Below are positions 27,520-31,927 of a stretch of DNA of 31,927 nucleotides, one piece after another (the first letter of the stretch is position 1; each line of letters opens with the position of its first letter). The notes beneath the pieces were generated by a model. It saw only the letters and a list, made by a program, of their open reading frames with translations, was not told the origin of the DNA and did no database searches. Source of the DNA: an uncultured Coprococcus sp. (GTDB taxonomy: Bacteria > Bacillota > Clostridia > Lachnospirales > Lachnospiraceae); NCBI GenBank assembly GCA_900548215.1, contig URJI01000020.1:1-31927 (forward strand). Reading direction: 5' to 3'. Made by a program: the position numbers and the translations under genes.

Positions 27520-28707
27520 ATGGAGAGTAACAGACTTTTAAGCGATAATTATATAAAGATAAATCATATTGCATCCAAATGTATGAGATTATTTGTCATT
27601 CTTATACTTTTATATTGGGTGTTCACGTACATAGGCGGTCAATGCAATATTGTTTTACTGTGTTCATGTATGGGTGTATGCTGCATACTTGCACTTGCAC
27701 CAACTCTGTTTATAGATATTTTTAAGAATAATGAGAGCCAATGTATTAAATACATAGTCATAGCACTAGCTGTTCTTATCTGCACTATGCTAAACATAAC
27801 ACTTTCTTATACAGCTATGATCGTGTGGATATTTCCTATGCTTGTTGCTTCGCTTTATTATAATAAAACCATGGTTCTGTACACTGCACTTCTGTCAACA
27901 ATGGGTGTTTTTGTCGCTGATGTGATTAACTATAATTTAAGCGATATGGTGGTTCCACCTGTCCATCCTGACTTTGCAGACAATATGATCCTTTCAATCG
28001 CACCGTGTGTTATTGCAATATTCCTTATGTCATTTGTATCATATTATATTGTTTCCAGAAACTCCACCATGCTCACTAATGTAATCGAGCATTCAGAGGA
28101 GGTAAAAACTAATCAGAAGGAGCTCATTTACGCTTTTGCAGAGCTCTCAGAGAGCAAATCAAAGTCGACGGGGGAGCATATCAAAAGGGTCGCAAAGTAT
28201 ATGGAGGTTCTTGGAAAAGCCTCCGGATTCGATGATGATTATGTAGATATGCTCTCAACTGCGGCAATGATGCATGATATCGGTAAACTGATGATAAGTG
28301 AGGAGATATTGAACAAGCCATCAAAACTTACTGATGAAGAATATGCCATTATGAAAAGCCATGTATTATATGGAGATGCACTACTCTCAAAATGTCCTGG
28401 ACAGATATTACAGATTGCAAGAACCATTGCCAAAGAACATCATGAGAAATGGGACGGTTCAGGTTATCTCCATATGAAGGGAGAGGAGATTGCATATATA
28501 AGCCGCCTTATGGCTGTGTGTGATGTTTTTGATGCCCTGACGTCTGCCAGATACTATAAAAAAGGATGGTCTATGGAAGAGGCATATACGGAGATTGTAA
28601 GCCAGAGTGGTAAACAATTCGATCCAAAGGTTGTTCTTTTATTCCAGGCACATTTCAATGAGTTCAAACAGATTGCGGAACAGAATGCCGACAAACATAT
28701 CTATTAA
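27520..28707 (+). CDS. Membrane-bound HD-GYP domain protein
   Basis: 395 aa. The N-terminal ~185 residues are hydrophobic and contain about six membrane spans. The C-terminal half is an HD-GYP-type phosphodiesterase: HIKRVAKYME, H252-D253 in MMHDIGKLMISEEIL, HVLYGDALL, and HHEKWDGSGYL at 307-317, then RLMAVCDVFDALTS. In the family HHExxDGxGYP motif the final proline is leucine here, so it belongs to the HD-GYP group but with a degenerate GYP. Such proteins degrade cyclic di-GMP or related dinucleotides; activity is inferred. It follows rsfS by 30 bases and could be cotranscribed. The ribosome site is weak (TTGGGGATT). Confidence 0.88.
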   Translation: MESNRLLSDNYIKINHIASKCMRLFVILILLYWVFTYIGGQCNIVLLCSCMGVCCILALAPTLFIDIFKNNESQCIKYIVIALAVLICTMLNITLSYTAMIVWIFPMLVASLYYNKTMVLYTALLSTMGVFVADVINYNLSDMVVPPVHPDFADNMILSIAPCVIAIFLMSFVSYYIVSRNSTMLTNVIEHSEEVKTNQKELIYAFAELSESKSKSTGEHIKRVAKYMEVLGKASGFDDDYVDMLSTAAMMHDIGKLMISEEILNKPSKLTDEEYAIMKSHVLYGDALLSKCPGQILQIARTIAKEHHEKWDGSGYLHMKGEEIAYISRLMAVCDVFDALTSARYYKKGWSMEEAYTEIVSQSGKQFDPKVVLLFQAHFNEFKQIAEQNADKHIY

Positions 28708-28742
28708 AAAGTGATTACTTTGTCTGTAATAAAATTAAAAGA

Positions 28743-28782
28743 AACGCCCAGGGGAAATCATGTTCTATATCCCTTGGGCGTT
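28743..28782. terminator. Convergent terminator between HD-GYP gene and lexA
   Basis: AACGCCCAGGGGA (28743-28755) pairs with TCCCTTGGGCGTT (28770-28782) at 12 of 13 positions, the exception being a G-U type pair. The T-rich tract is better on the minus strand (towards 28730), so it is mainly the lexA terminator, but it probably also stops the HD-GYP transcript. Confidence 0.88.
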
Positions 28783-28802
28783 CTTGTGTGCATATAAACT
28801 TT

Positions 28803-29423
28803 TTACATCTGTCTGAACAGGCCTATAACTTTACCAAGTATATCGCAATGATCTACAATGATAGGATCCATGTAATCATTCTCTGGCTGAAGTCTTATAT
28901 ATCCATTCTCCTTAAAATATCTCTTAACAGTGGCACCGTCATCAACAAGAGCAACTACAATGTCCCTGTCGGAAGCAGAAGAGCACTGTTCAACAATAAG
29001 AAGATCACCATCATTTATTCCGATGTTAATCATACTTTCCCCTTTAACCCTGAGCATAAAAGTCTGGTTGTTCGTGTTGTGTATGTATTCAGGTGGAACA
29101 GGAAAGTAATCCATGATATTCTGCGTTGCAAGTATGGGCTGGCCTGCAGCTACTTGACCAACAATAGGAATATTGACAACTTCTCGTCTTGTCAAAGCAA
29201 AATCATCGTCTATAATCTCAATAGCCCTTGGTTTGGTTGGATCACGTCGGATATATCCATTATCCTCAAGAGACGCCAGATGAGCGTGAACAGAAGATGT
29301 AGACTTCAGTCCAACTGCTTTGCAAATCTCACGCACTGATGGTGGATATCCTTTCTTCAACTGTTCATTCTTGATATATTCCAAAATCTCTGTCTGCTTA
29401 ACAGATATCTTACCTTTACCCAT
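28803..29423 (-). CDS. lexA: LexA repressor
   Basis: SOS repressor, 206 aa. The winged-helix N-terminus has PPSVREICKAVGLKSTSSVHAHLASLEDNGYI (about 27-58). The self-cleavage site is A93-G94 in QVAAGQPILA, with catalytic S130 in GESM and K167 in DGATVKRY. The start at 29423 is set by GGAGG at 29430-29434, six bases upstream; an in-frame ATG at 29441 lies before that ribosome site and would add MIWRFF. It is transcribed away from the yneA-like gene, and LexA boxes lie in the shared control region, so it is probably autoregulated. Confidence 0.98.
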   Translation of the reverse strand: MGKGKISVKQTEILEYIKNEQLKKGYPPSVREICKAVGLKSTSSVHAHLASLEDNGYIRRDPTKPRAIEIIDDDFALTRREVVNIPIVGQVAAGQPILATQNIMDYFPVPPEYIHNTNNQTFMLRVKGESMINIGINDGDLLIVEQCSSASDRDIVVALVDDGATVKRYFKENGYIRLQPENDYMDPIIVDHCDILGKVIGLFRQM

Positions 29424-29526
29424 AAAAAACCTCCATATCAATAATTCATATTAAAATAATTATACAATTCCAATGATAATATAAATAAAAGATTATACTC
29501 AAAAAGATATTTACTAACTTATAATA

Positions 29527-29538
29527 GCACATATGTTC
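29527..29538. promoter_or_regulatory. LexA box 1 (lexA side)
   Basis: GCAC-ATAT-GTTC: the GAAC-N4-GTTC operator of Gram-positive LexA with one mismatch. It lies about 105 bases upstream of the lexA start. Confidence 0.7.
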
Positions 29539-29547
29539 TGATATTGC

Positions 29548-29559
29548 AAACTAATGTTC
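29548..29559. promoter_or_regulatory. LexA box 2 (lexA side)
   Basis: AAAC-TAAT-GTTC, one mismatch to GAAC-N4-GTTC, 21 bases (two helical turns) from box 1, so two dimers could sit on the same DNA face. Confidence 0.65.
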
Positions 29560-29696
29560 TGTTTGTTGCAAAATGGTGTAACATTTTTAAAGGTCATTTT
29601 TATGACTTTTTTAAGAACGCATTTTTTTAATACAGGAAGTATAATAAAATCAGGACAACTTGTGAGTAAAAAAAAGTACATATAATAGTTCATAAT

Positions 29697-29708
29697 GAAC
29701 ACAGTTTC
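29697..29708. promoter_or_regulatory. Possible weak LexA box 3
   Basis: GAAC-ACAG-TTTC has one mismatch in the right arm. It overlaps a 13-base palindrome GTTCATAATGAAC (29688-29700), so an unrelated operator is also possible. Confidence 0.35.
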
Positions 29709-29738
29709 TGAGATATGGCCATACTCATGTGAAACATC

Positions 29739-29750
29739 GCACAAATGTTC
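29739..29750. promoter_or_regulatory. LexA box 4 (yneA side)
   Basis: GCAC-AAAT-GTTC, one mismatch to the GAAC-N4-GTTC consensus, directly upstream of the -35 box of the yneA-like promoter. Confidence 0.7.
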
Positions 29751-29759
29751 GATATTATA

Positions 29760-29788
29760 TTGACACTTAAACATATGTTCGATATAAT
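29760..29788 (+). promoter_or_regulatory. Sigma-A promoter of the yneA-like gene
   Basis: Perfect TTGACA at 29760-29765, 17-base spacer, perfect TATAAT at 29783-29788. A LexA box fills the spacer, another is upstream and one covers the early transcribed region. This is a textbook repressed SOS promoter: strong when LexA is cleaved, shut otherwise. Confidence 0.92.
29769..29780. promoter_or_regulatory. LexA box 5, inside promoter spacer
   Basis: AAAC-ATAT-GTTC, one mismatch to consensus, lying wholly between the -35 and -10 boxes of the yneA-like promoter, so bound LexA would exclude RNA polymerase. Confidence 0.85.
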
Positions 29789-29803
29789 GCGATTATACAA
29801 AAC

Positions 29804-29815
29804 AAACATACGTTC
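29804..29815. promoter_or_regulatory. LexA box 6, at the ribosome site
   Basis: AAAC-ATAC-GTTC, one mismatch to consensus, ending next to the AGGAGGG ribosome site (29816-29822) of the yneA-like gene. It lies 35 bases downstream of box 5. Confidence 0.8.
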
Positions 29816-29830
29816 AGGAGGGATTATTAT

Positions 29831-30160
29831 ATGAATAAATTACTTAACTTTATTAGTAGGAAGAAGATTACCATTATTGTTGCAATCATAGTTTTATCTG
29901 TAATATATCTTGGAGTTACGAATAAAGATGCATCAGAGGCTGACGCAACCAATGCAAGTACCAAGTATTATACATGTATTAGCGTAGAATCCGGTGATTC
30001 ACTCTGGAACATTGCCGACGAATACATGACAGATGAATATTCATCCACACAGGAATACATTGATGAAGTTGTTTCAATTAACAACCTTACGAATGCGTCA
30101 TCAATAACAGCAGGAACTAATTTGTTAATACCATATTACGAAGTTACAAATCTTAATTAA
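29831..30160 (+). CDS. YneA-like LysM cell-division inhibitor
   Basis: 109-aa protein with a basic N-terminus, one membrane span at about 13-30 (ITIIVAIIVLSVIYLGV), and a LysM domain at about 47-103 (CISVESGDSLWNIADEYM ... ITAGTNLLIPYY). Size, layout, divergent position next to lexA and LexA-controlled promoter match YneA/SosA-type proteins that halt septation during DNA damage. Such proteins act at the outer face of the membrane and are short-lived. Sequence between YneA relatives varies, so I give no gene symbol. The AGGAGGG ribosome site lies eight bases before ATG. No clear terminator follows before the phage-like region. Confidence 0.87.
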   Translation: MNKLLNFISRKKITIIVAIIVLSVIYLGVTNKDASEADATNASTKYYTCISVESGDSLWNIADEYMTDEYSSTQEYIDEVVSINNLTNASSITAGTNLLIPYYEVTNLN

Positions 30161-30200
30161 AGTAAAACTTGTATGATCTATTAACCCCATATAAAATTCA

Positions 30201-30221
30201 GGAAAACTTGGAAAACTATTC
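30201..30221 (+). repeat. Tandem GGAAAACT repeat, copy set 1
   Basis: GGAAAACTT (30201-30209) is directly followed by GGAAAACTA plus TTC (30210-30221). A related copy, GGAAACTATTC, is at 30372-30382, on the other side of the long hairpin. They could be iterons for a replication initiator or chance AT-rich repeats. Confidence 0.45.
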
Positions 30222-30255
30222 ATTGAAGATTATCGATCCAAAGTTTAACGTCCAT

Positions 30256-30319
30256 GGCTAACCAGAACACCAAATTAGTAAATATCTTTACCTTTTGGAC
30301 AGAGCTTCTGGTTGAAGCC
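30256..30319. repeat. 64-base extended hairpin, candidate origin or packaging signal
   Basis: Stems from outside in: GGCT (30256-30259)/AGCC (30316-30319); AACCAGAA (30260-30267)/TTCTGGTT (30306-30313); CCAAA (30270-30274)/TTTGG (30294-30298); GTAAA (30278-30282)/TTTAC (30287-30291), tetraloop TATC. That is 22 base pairs with small internal loops. There is no U-tract, so it is not a terminator. As single-stranded DNA it would fold readily, as a filamentous-phage packaging hairpin or origin would. Confidence 0.7.
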
Positions 30320-30415
30320 TTTTAATTGAAATAGGGCATAAGACCTTCTTTGTTTTAAAAATATATCGTCAGGAAACTATTCGCAAAACTCTCTGTTTTT
30401 TGATATAGATACGCC

Positions 30416-30439
30416 CGCATTTTTTCAGTAAAAGATGCG
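30416..30439. repeat. 10-bp hairpin in the same region
   Basis: CGCATTTTTT pairs with AAAAGATGCG through all ten positions (one G-U) around a CAGT loop. No T-run follows, so it is not a typical terminator. Confidence 0.65.
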
Positions 30440-30452
30440 TCTATTTATGACA

Positions 30453-30480
30453 GAGTAACATATTACTTGGCATATGTAGT
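30453..30480. other. Weak dif-like/inverted-repeat site
   Basis: Two 11-base arms around a 6-base centre, with ACATAT (30458-30463) and ATATGT (30472-30477) in inverted orientation. By eye the arms match the reverse complement of the B. subtilis dif arms at about 13 of 22 positions, which is weak. It also overlaps a possible promoter (TTACTT 30463-30468, 17-base spacer, TATATC 30486-30491) for the gene at 30543, and may simply be an operator. Confidence 0.25.
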
Positions 30481-30542
30481 AAATATATATCCCTCTAAAT
30501 ATTAACTGTAAAGTATTAGTTATTATTTAGGAGGTTTTTTTT

Positions 30543-30845
30543 ATGTTAAACAATTCAAACGATCAAATTAATTCACTTTTCAAAGGTCGCTTTTTCAAAG
30601 TGGCTGAATCCAAAGAAACAATGTTAGACAAAAAAACAGGCGAAGTTAATTACTATTATTCAATAGTTCTTAGCAATGGTGTGAAAACATTCGGTTGTAC
30701 CTGCGGCGAAAACTCCGACCTTGTAAAGATTGGTCTCTTTATCCCTGCTATGATGTACATTGATGTTGTTGAGAAAAACGGCGTTCAGAAACTCAAGGTT
30801 GTGAAGGTTGATATACCAGATGGTAAGAAGGAGGATGTGAAGTAA
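30543..30845 (+). CDS. Putative ssDNA-binding protein of phage-like element
   Basis: 100 aa, not matched to a family with certainty. From residue 14 it alternates beta-strand-like stretches and turns (GRFFKVAES, NYYYSIVLSNGVKTFGC, GLFIPAMMYIDVVEKNG, VQKLKVVKVDI) and ends in a charged tail, a pattern consistent with a single OB fold like the 87-aa gV protein of Ff phages. Two cysteines form CTCG. An excellent AGGAGG lies before ATG with a spacer of eight Ts. The next gene overlaps by one base. First gene of the phage-like cluster, where gV lies in filamentous phages. Function is inferred from size, pattern and place; a phage regulator is the main alternative. Confidence 0.55.
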   Translation: MLNNSNDQINSLFKGRFFKVAESKETMLDKKTGEVNYYYSIVLSNGVKTFGCTCGENSDLVKIGLFIPAMMYIDVVEKNGVQKLKVVKVDIPDGKKEDVK

Positions 30846-31132
30846 TGGATAATAATTCTTTTGCTTCAATGTTGGACGAAACAATAGTCGTTCCTGCTAA
30901 TGCATTGTTAAAGATCTATAAAGATACTTGTTGTAGAAAAGAAAAGCATCTTGCTGATATTGCATCTTCTGACACTGAAGCATTTATGAACAATATTACG
31001 GCTGTTCATTATCTTAATGGTCAGGCTGATTTGTTAGAAGTATTACTTTCTGGAGTGTACTCTAAAGAACTCTTACAAAAAATTCGTAGTTCTTCAGGTA
31101 TCATAAATAATAAATGTGAAGGGGGTGAGTGA
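30845..31132 (+). CDS. Hypothetical protein of phage-like element
   Basis: 95 aa of unknown function. It overlaps the preceding stop by one base (TAATG), so is translationally coupled, and ends one base before the first coat-like gene. It appears mostly helical, soluble and without membrane segment or signal peptide; CCRKEKH near residue 30 is notable. The GAAGGAGG ribosome site lies in the end of the upstream gene. It could be a replication or assembly accessory factor. Its tight packing between the ssDNA-binding candidate and the coat-like genes suggests it belongs to the same element. Confidence 0.75.
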   Translation: MDNNSFASMLDETIVVPANALLKIYKDTCCRKEKHLADIASSDTEAFMNNITAVHYLNGQADLLEVLLSGVYSKELLQKIRSSSGIINNKCEGGE

Positions 31133-31133
31133 T

Positions 31134-31301
31134 ATGGATTTTGAAGCTGTTACTACTGCGGTGGGTAATGTTGGTACTATTATGGGTACTGTCCTTACTA
31201 CTATTTCAGGTAATGCCATGTTAATGGTGCTGCTTGCTGTTCCAGTCGTAGGTGCTGGATGTGTTGTATTCAAGAAGATCGTAAAGGCTGCTAAAGGTTA
31301 A
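31134..31301 (+). CDS. Coat-like single-span membrane protein 1
   Basis: 55 aa beginning MDFEAVTTAVGNVGTIMGTV. A short, slightly acidic amphipathic N-terminus, a hydrophobic segment at about 29-46 (MLMVLLAVPVVGAGCVVF) and a basic end KKIVKAAKG: the three-part design of filamentous-phage major coat proteins, in which the basic end faces DNA. There is no cleavable signal peptide, unlike Ff pVIII. ATG at 31134 is preferred over an in-frame GTG at 31116 because GGGGGTGA sits just upstream. A near-copy follows 13 bases downstream. Alternatives are a small hydrophobic bacteriocin or holin-like peptide; the context favours coat. Confidence 0.65.
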   Translation: MDFEAVTTAVGNVGTIMGTVLTTISGNAMLMVLLAVPVVGAGCVVFKKIVKAAKG

Positions 31302-31314
31302 GGAGGTATGAACT

Positions 31315-31482
31315 ATGAAGTTTGATGCTATTACTACCGCTGTGTCAAATGTCGGTAGTGTAATGAGTACAGTTCTTACTACTATTTCAGGTAATGCTTT
31401 ACTTATGGTCTTGATAGCTGTTCCTGTAGTAGGCGCTGGTTGTGTGGTATTCAAGAAGATTGTTAAAGCTGCAAGAGGTTAG
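31315..31482 (+). CDS. Coat-like single-span membrane protein 2
   Basis: 55 aa beginning MKFDAITTAVSNVGSVMSTV. It is identical to the upstream coat-like protein at 45 of 55 positions with no gaps; nearly all changes are conservative (V/I, T/S, M/L, K/R), except the second residue, which is K instead of D, and three G/S changes at 11, 15-18. The membrane segment and the basic C-terminus are conserved. TAAGGAGG overlaps the stop of the first copy. An ATG at 31308 is out of frame and stops after five codons. A strong terminator follows. Too short to be found by usual ORF cut-offs, so easily missed in annotation. Confidence 0.7.
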   Translation: MKFDAITTAVSNVGSVMSTVLTTISGNALLMVLIAVPVVGAGCVVFKKIVKAARG

Positions 31483-31501
31483 TTTATATACGATCTTCGT
31501 T

Positions 31502-31534
31502 ATAGGGTGTTGGCGTAGCACCCTATTTTTTTTT
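31502..31534 (+). terminator. Strong terminator after second coat-like gene
   Basis: ATAGGGTG (31502-31509) pairs perfectly with CACCCTAT (31519-31526) over a nine-base loop and runs into nine Ts. It would end most transcripts after the coat-like genes and let the secreted protein downstream be made at a lower level, as the terminator after gene VIII does in Ff phages. Confidence 0.93.
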
Positions 31535-31562
31535 AAAAAATATATGGAGTGTGAAAAAAATA

Positions 31563-31927
31563 GTGAAAATAAATAAAATTCGATATCGTGTTCTATGCTT
31601 GGTTCTGGCGGTATTTATAATGTTTTTGGGAATTGCTCCAAGGCTCTATGTTCGTGCGGCTGATGTTTCTGGTTCTTCGGCTGAGGTCGGTATTGATTAT
31701 GAAAAAATAGTCAATTTTAAAGAGAGTTTGGCAAGAACTGGCTATATGTCATACTTCGACCATTCATCTGAGGGATGGACTTATTCGCCTGTTGATCAGG
31801 TGAAAAAAGAAATGACTTTAGCGGATTTGTCAGGAACTAGCATTCCTGGTGAATATGGCGGTAATTCTCTTAATTCTGTATGGAATACCTTTTGCTCTAA
31901 AACGGGTAAAAGCGATTATGAAATGTA
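31563..31927 (+). CDS. Secreted protein, partial; candidate minor coat/adsorption protein
   Basis: Open to the window end; 121 residues are seen. The start is GTG 31563 (or GTG 31551, in frame four codons earlier); GGAGTGTG at 31546 is 13 bases from the former and too close to the latter. It has a signal peptide: basic KINKIRYR, hydrophobic VLCLVLAVFIMFLGIA, and a likely cleavage after YVRAA. The mature part is polar with many S/G/Y residues, no family recognised. In filamentous phages the long secreted adsorption protein (pIII) comes right after the coat gene terminator, so that is the best guess. A host surface protein is the alternative. Confidence 0.6.
   Translation, partial: MKINKIRYRVLCLVLAVFIMFLGIAPRLYVRAADVSGSSAEVGIDYEKIVNFKESLARTGYMSYFDHSSEGWTYSPVDQVKKEMTLADLSGTSIPGEYGGNSLNSVWNTFCSKTGKSDYEM

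Larger units (their letters stand above)
30161..30542. other. 382-base non-coding region, possible phage origin region
   Basis: No credible gene on either strand. It holds two strong hairpins (30256-30319 and 30416-30439), four copies of AAAACT (near 30164, 30203, 30212, 30385), a direct repeat of GGAAA-CTATTC around the first hairpin, and an inverted repeat near 30458-30477. In filamentous phages the intergenic region that contains origin and packaging hairpins has this look and position. Function is inferred. Confidence 0.5.

Noticed and set aside
28788..29339. 183-codon open frame on the plus strand across lexA
   Set aside because: It lies opposite lexA, which has all catalytic residues and a fine ribosome site; the product resembles nothing and is an antisense shadow.
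29423..29441. Upstream lexA start at 29441
   Set aside because: That ATG lies in front of the GGAGG ribosome site that serves the ATG at 29423; it would add six residues not found in LexA.
29585..29615. Terminator-like hairpin in the lexA-yneA gap
   Set aside because: GTCA/TGAC with A/T flanks gives a stem too short and weak to call; it is noted only as AT-rich symmetry.
30543..31482. Conjugative element (Tn916/Tn1549-type) with DUF961 and Maff2-like small proteins
   Set aside because: The 100-aa and 55-aa proteins do not resemble the DUF961 or Maff2 sequences I know, and no relaxase or coupling gene is seen. Not fully excluded, as the element continues beyond the window.
31134..31482. Two-peptide bacteriocin operon
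   Set aside because: The peptides lack a double-glycine or other leader, are near-identical to each other instead of complementary, and no immunity or transport gene is beside them. Kept only as an alternative.
1..31927. CRISPR array, tRNA, rRNA or insertion sequence
   Set aside because: No regularly spaced repeats, no cloverleaf or rRNA sequence and no transposase reading frame were seen in the window.

Overview
The window looks like a chromosomal segment of a low-to-mid GC Firmicute, most likely a Lachnospiraceae-type Clostridium. The pointers are gene order (pta-ackA-yceD-rpmF-plsX-rnc-smc-ftsY; radical SAM-DUF2344-rng-rplU-prp-rpmA-obgE-yhbY-nadD-yqeK-rsfS), Prp-type processing of ribosomal protein L27, AGGAGG-type ribosome sites and sigma-A promoters. 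The species cannot be fixed from sequence alone. Almost everything from 1 to 29423 is conserved housekeeping sequence; the accessory material is at 5.9-7.1 kb and 30.2-31.9 kb.

Region 1 (1-5665): the 3' part of polA, then coaE, the acetate pathway pair pta-ackA, and yceD-rpmF with its own near-perfect promoter. Region 2 (5666-7437): hairpins, a bidirectional terminator and a 5'-truncated leucine-rich-repeat surface-protein gene sitting between rpmF and plsX. Region 3 (7438-13726): plsX, rnc, smc, ftsY. Region 4 (13844-19034): ACT-domain threonine ammonia-lyase, a short RACo-like ferredoxin/ASKHA protein, a WalJ/YycJ metallo-hydrolase, and the UPF0237-UPF0210 pair. Region 5 (19046-28707): two linked radical SAM/DUF2344 genes, rng, rplU-prp-rpmA, obgE, yhbY, nadD, yqeK, rsfS and a membrane HD-GYP protein: ribosome assembly, NAD synthesis and signalling.

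Region 6 (28743-30160): lexA and a divergent YneA-like LysM membrane protein share a 400-base control region with five good LexA boxes and a weaker sixth; one box lies inside the spacer of a textbook promoter. This is an SOS-controlled cell-division checkpoint.

Region 7 (30161-31927, cut by the window end) is the most interesting part. A 382-base non-coding stretch with two strong hairpins and short direct repeats is followed by a compact cluster: a 100-aa protein resembling an OB-fold ssDNA-binding protein, an unknown 95-aa protein, two tandem 55-aa single-membrane-span proteins that are 45/55 identical, a strong intrinsic terminator, and then a secreted protein that runs off the window. Order, sizes and terminator position mirror gV...gVIII-terminator-gIII of filamentous phages. 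I infer the left part of an inovirus-like prophage or relative. The assignment rests on architecture, not on a database match; the replication initiator and the Zot/pI-like ATPase that would confirm it are not inside the window.
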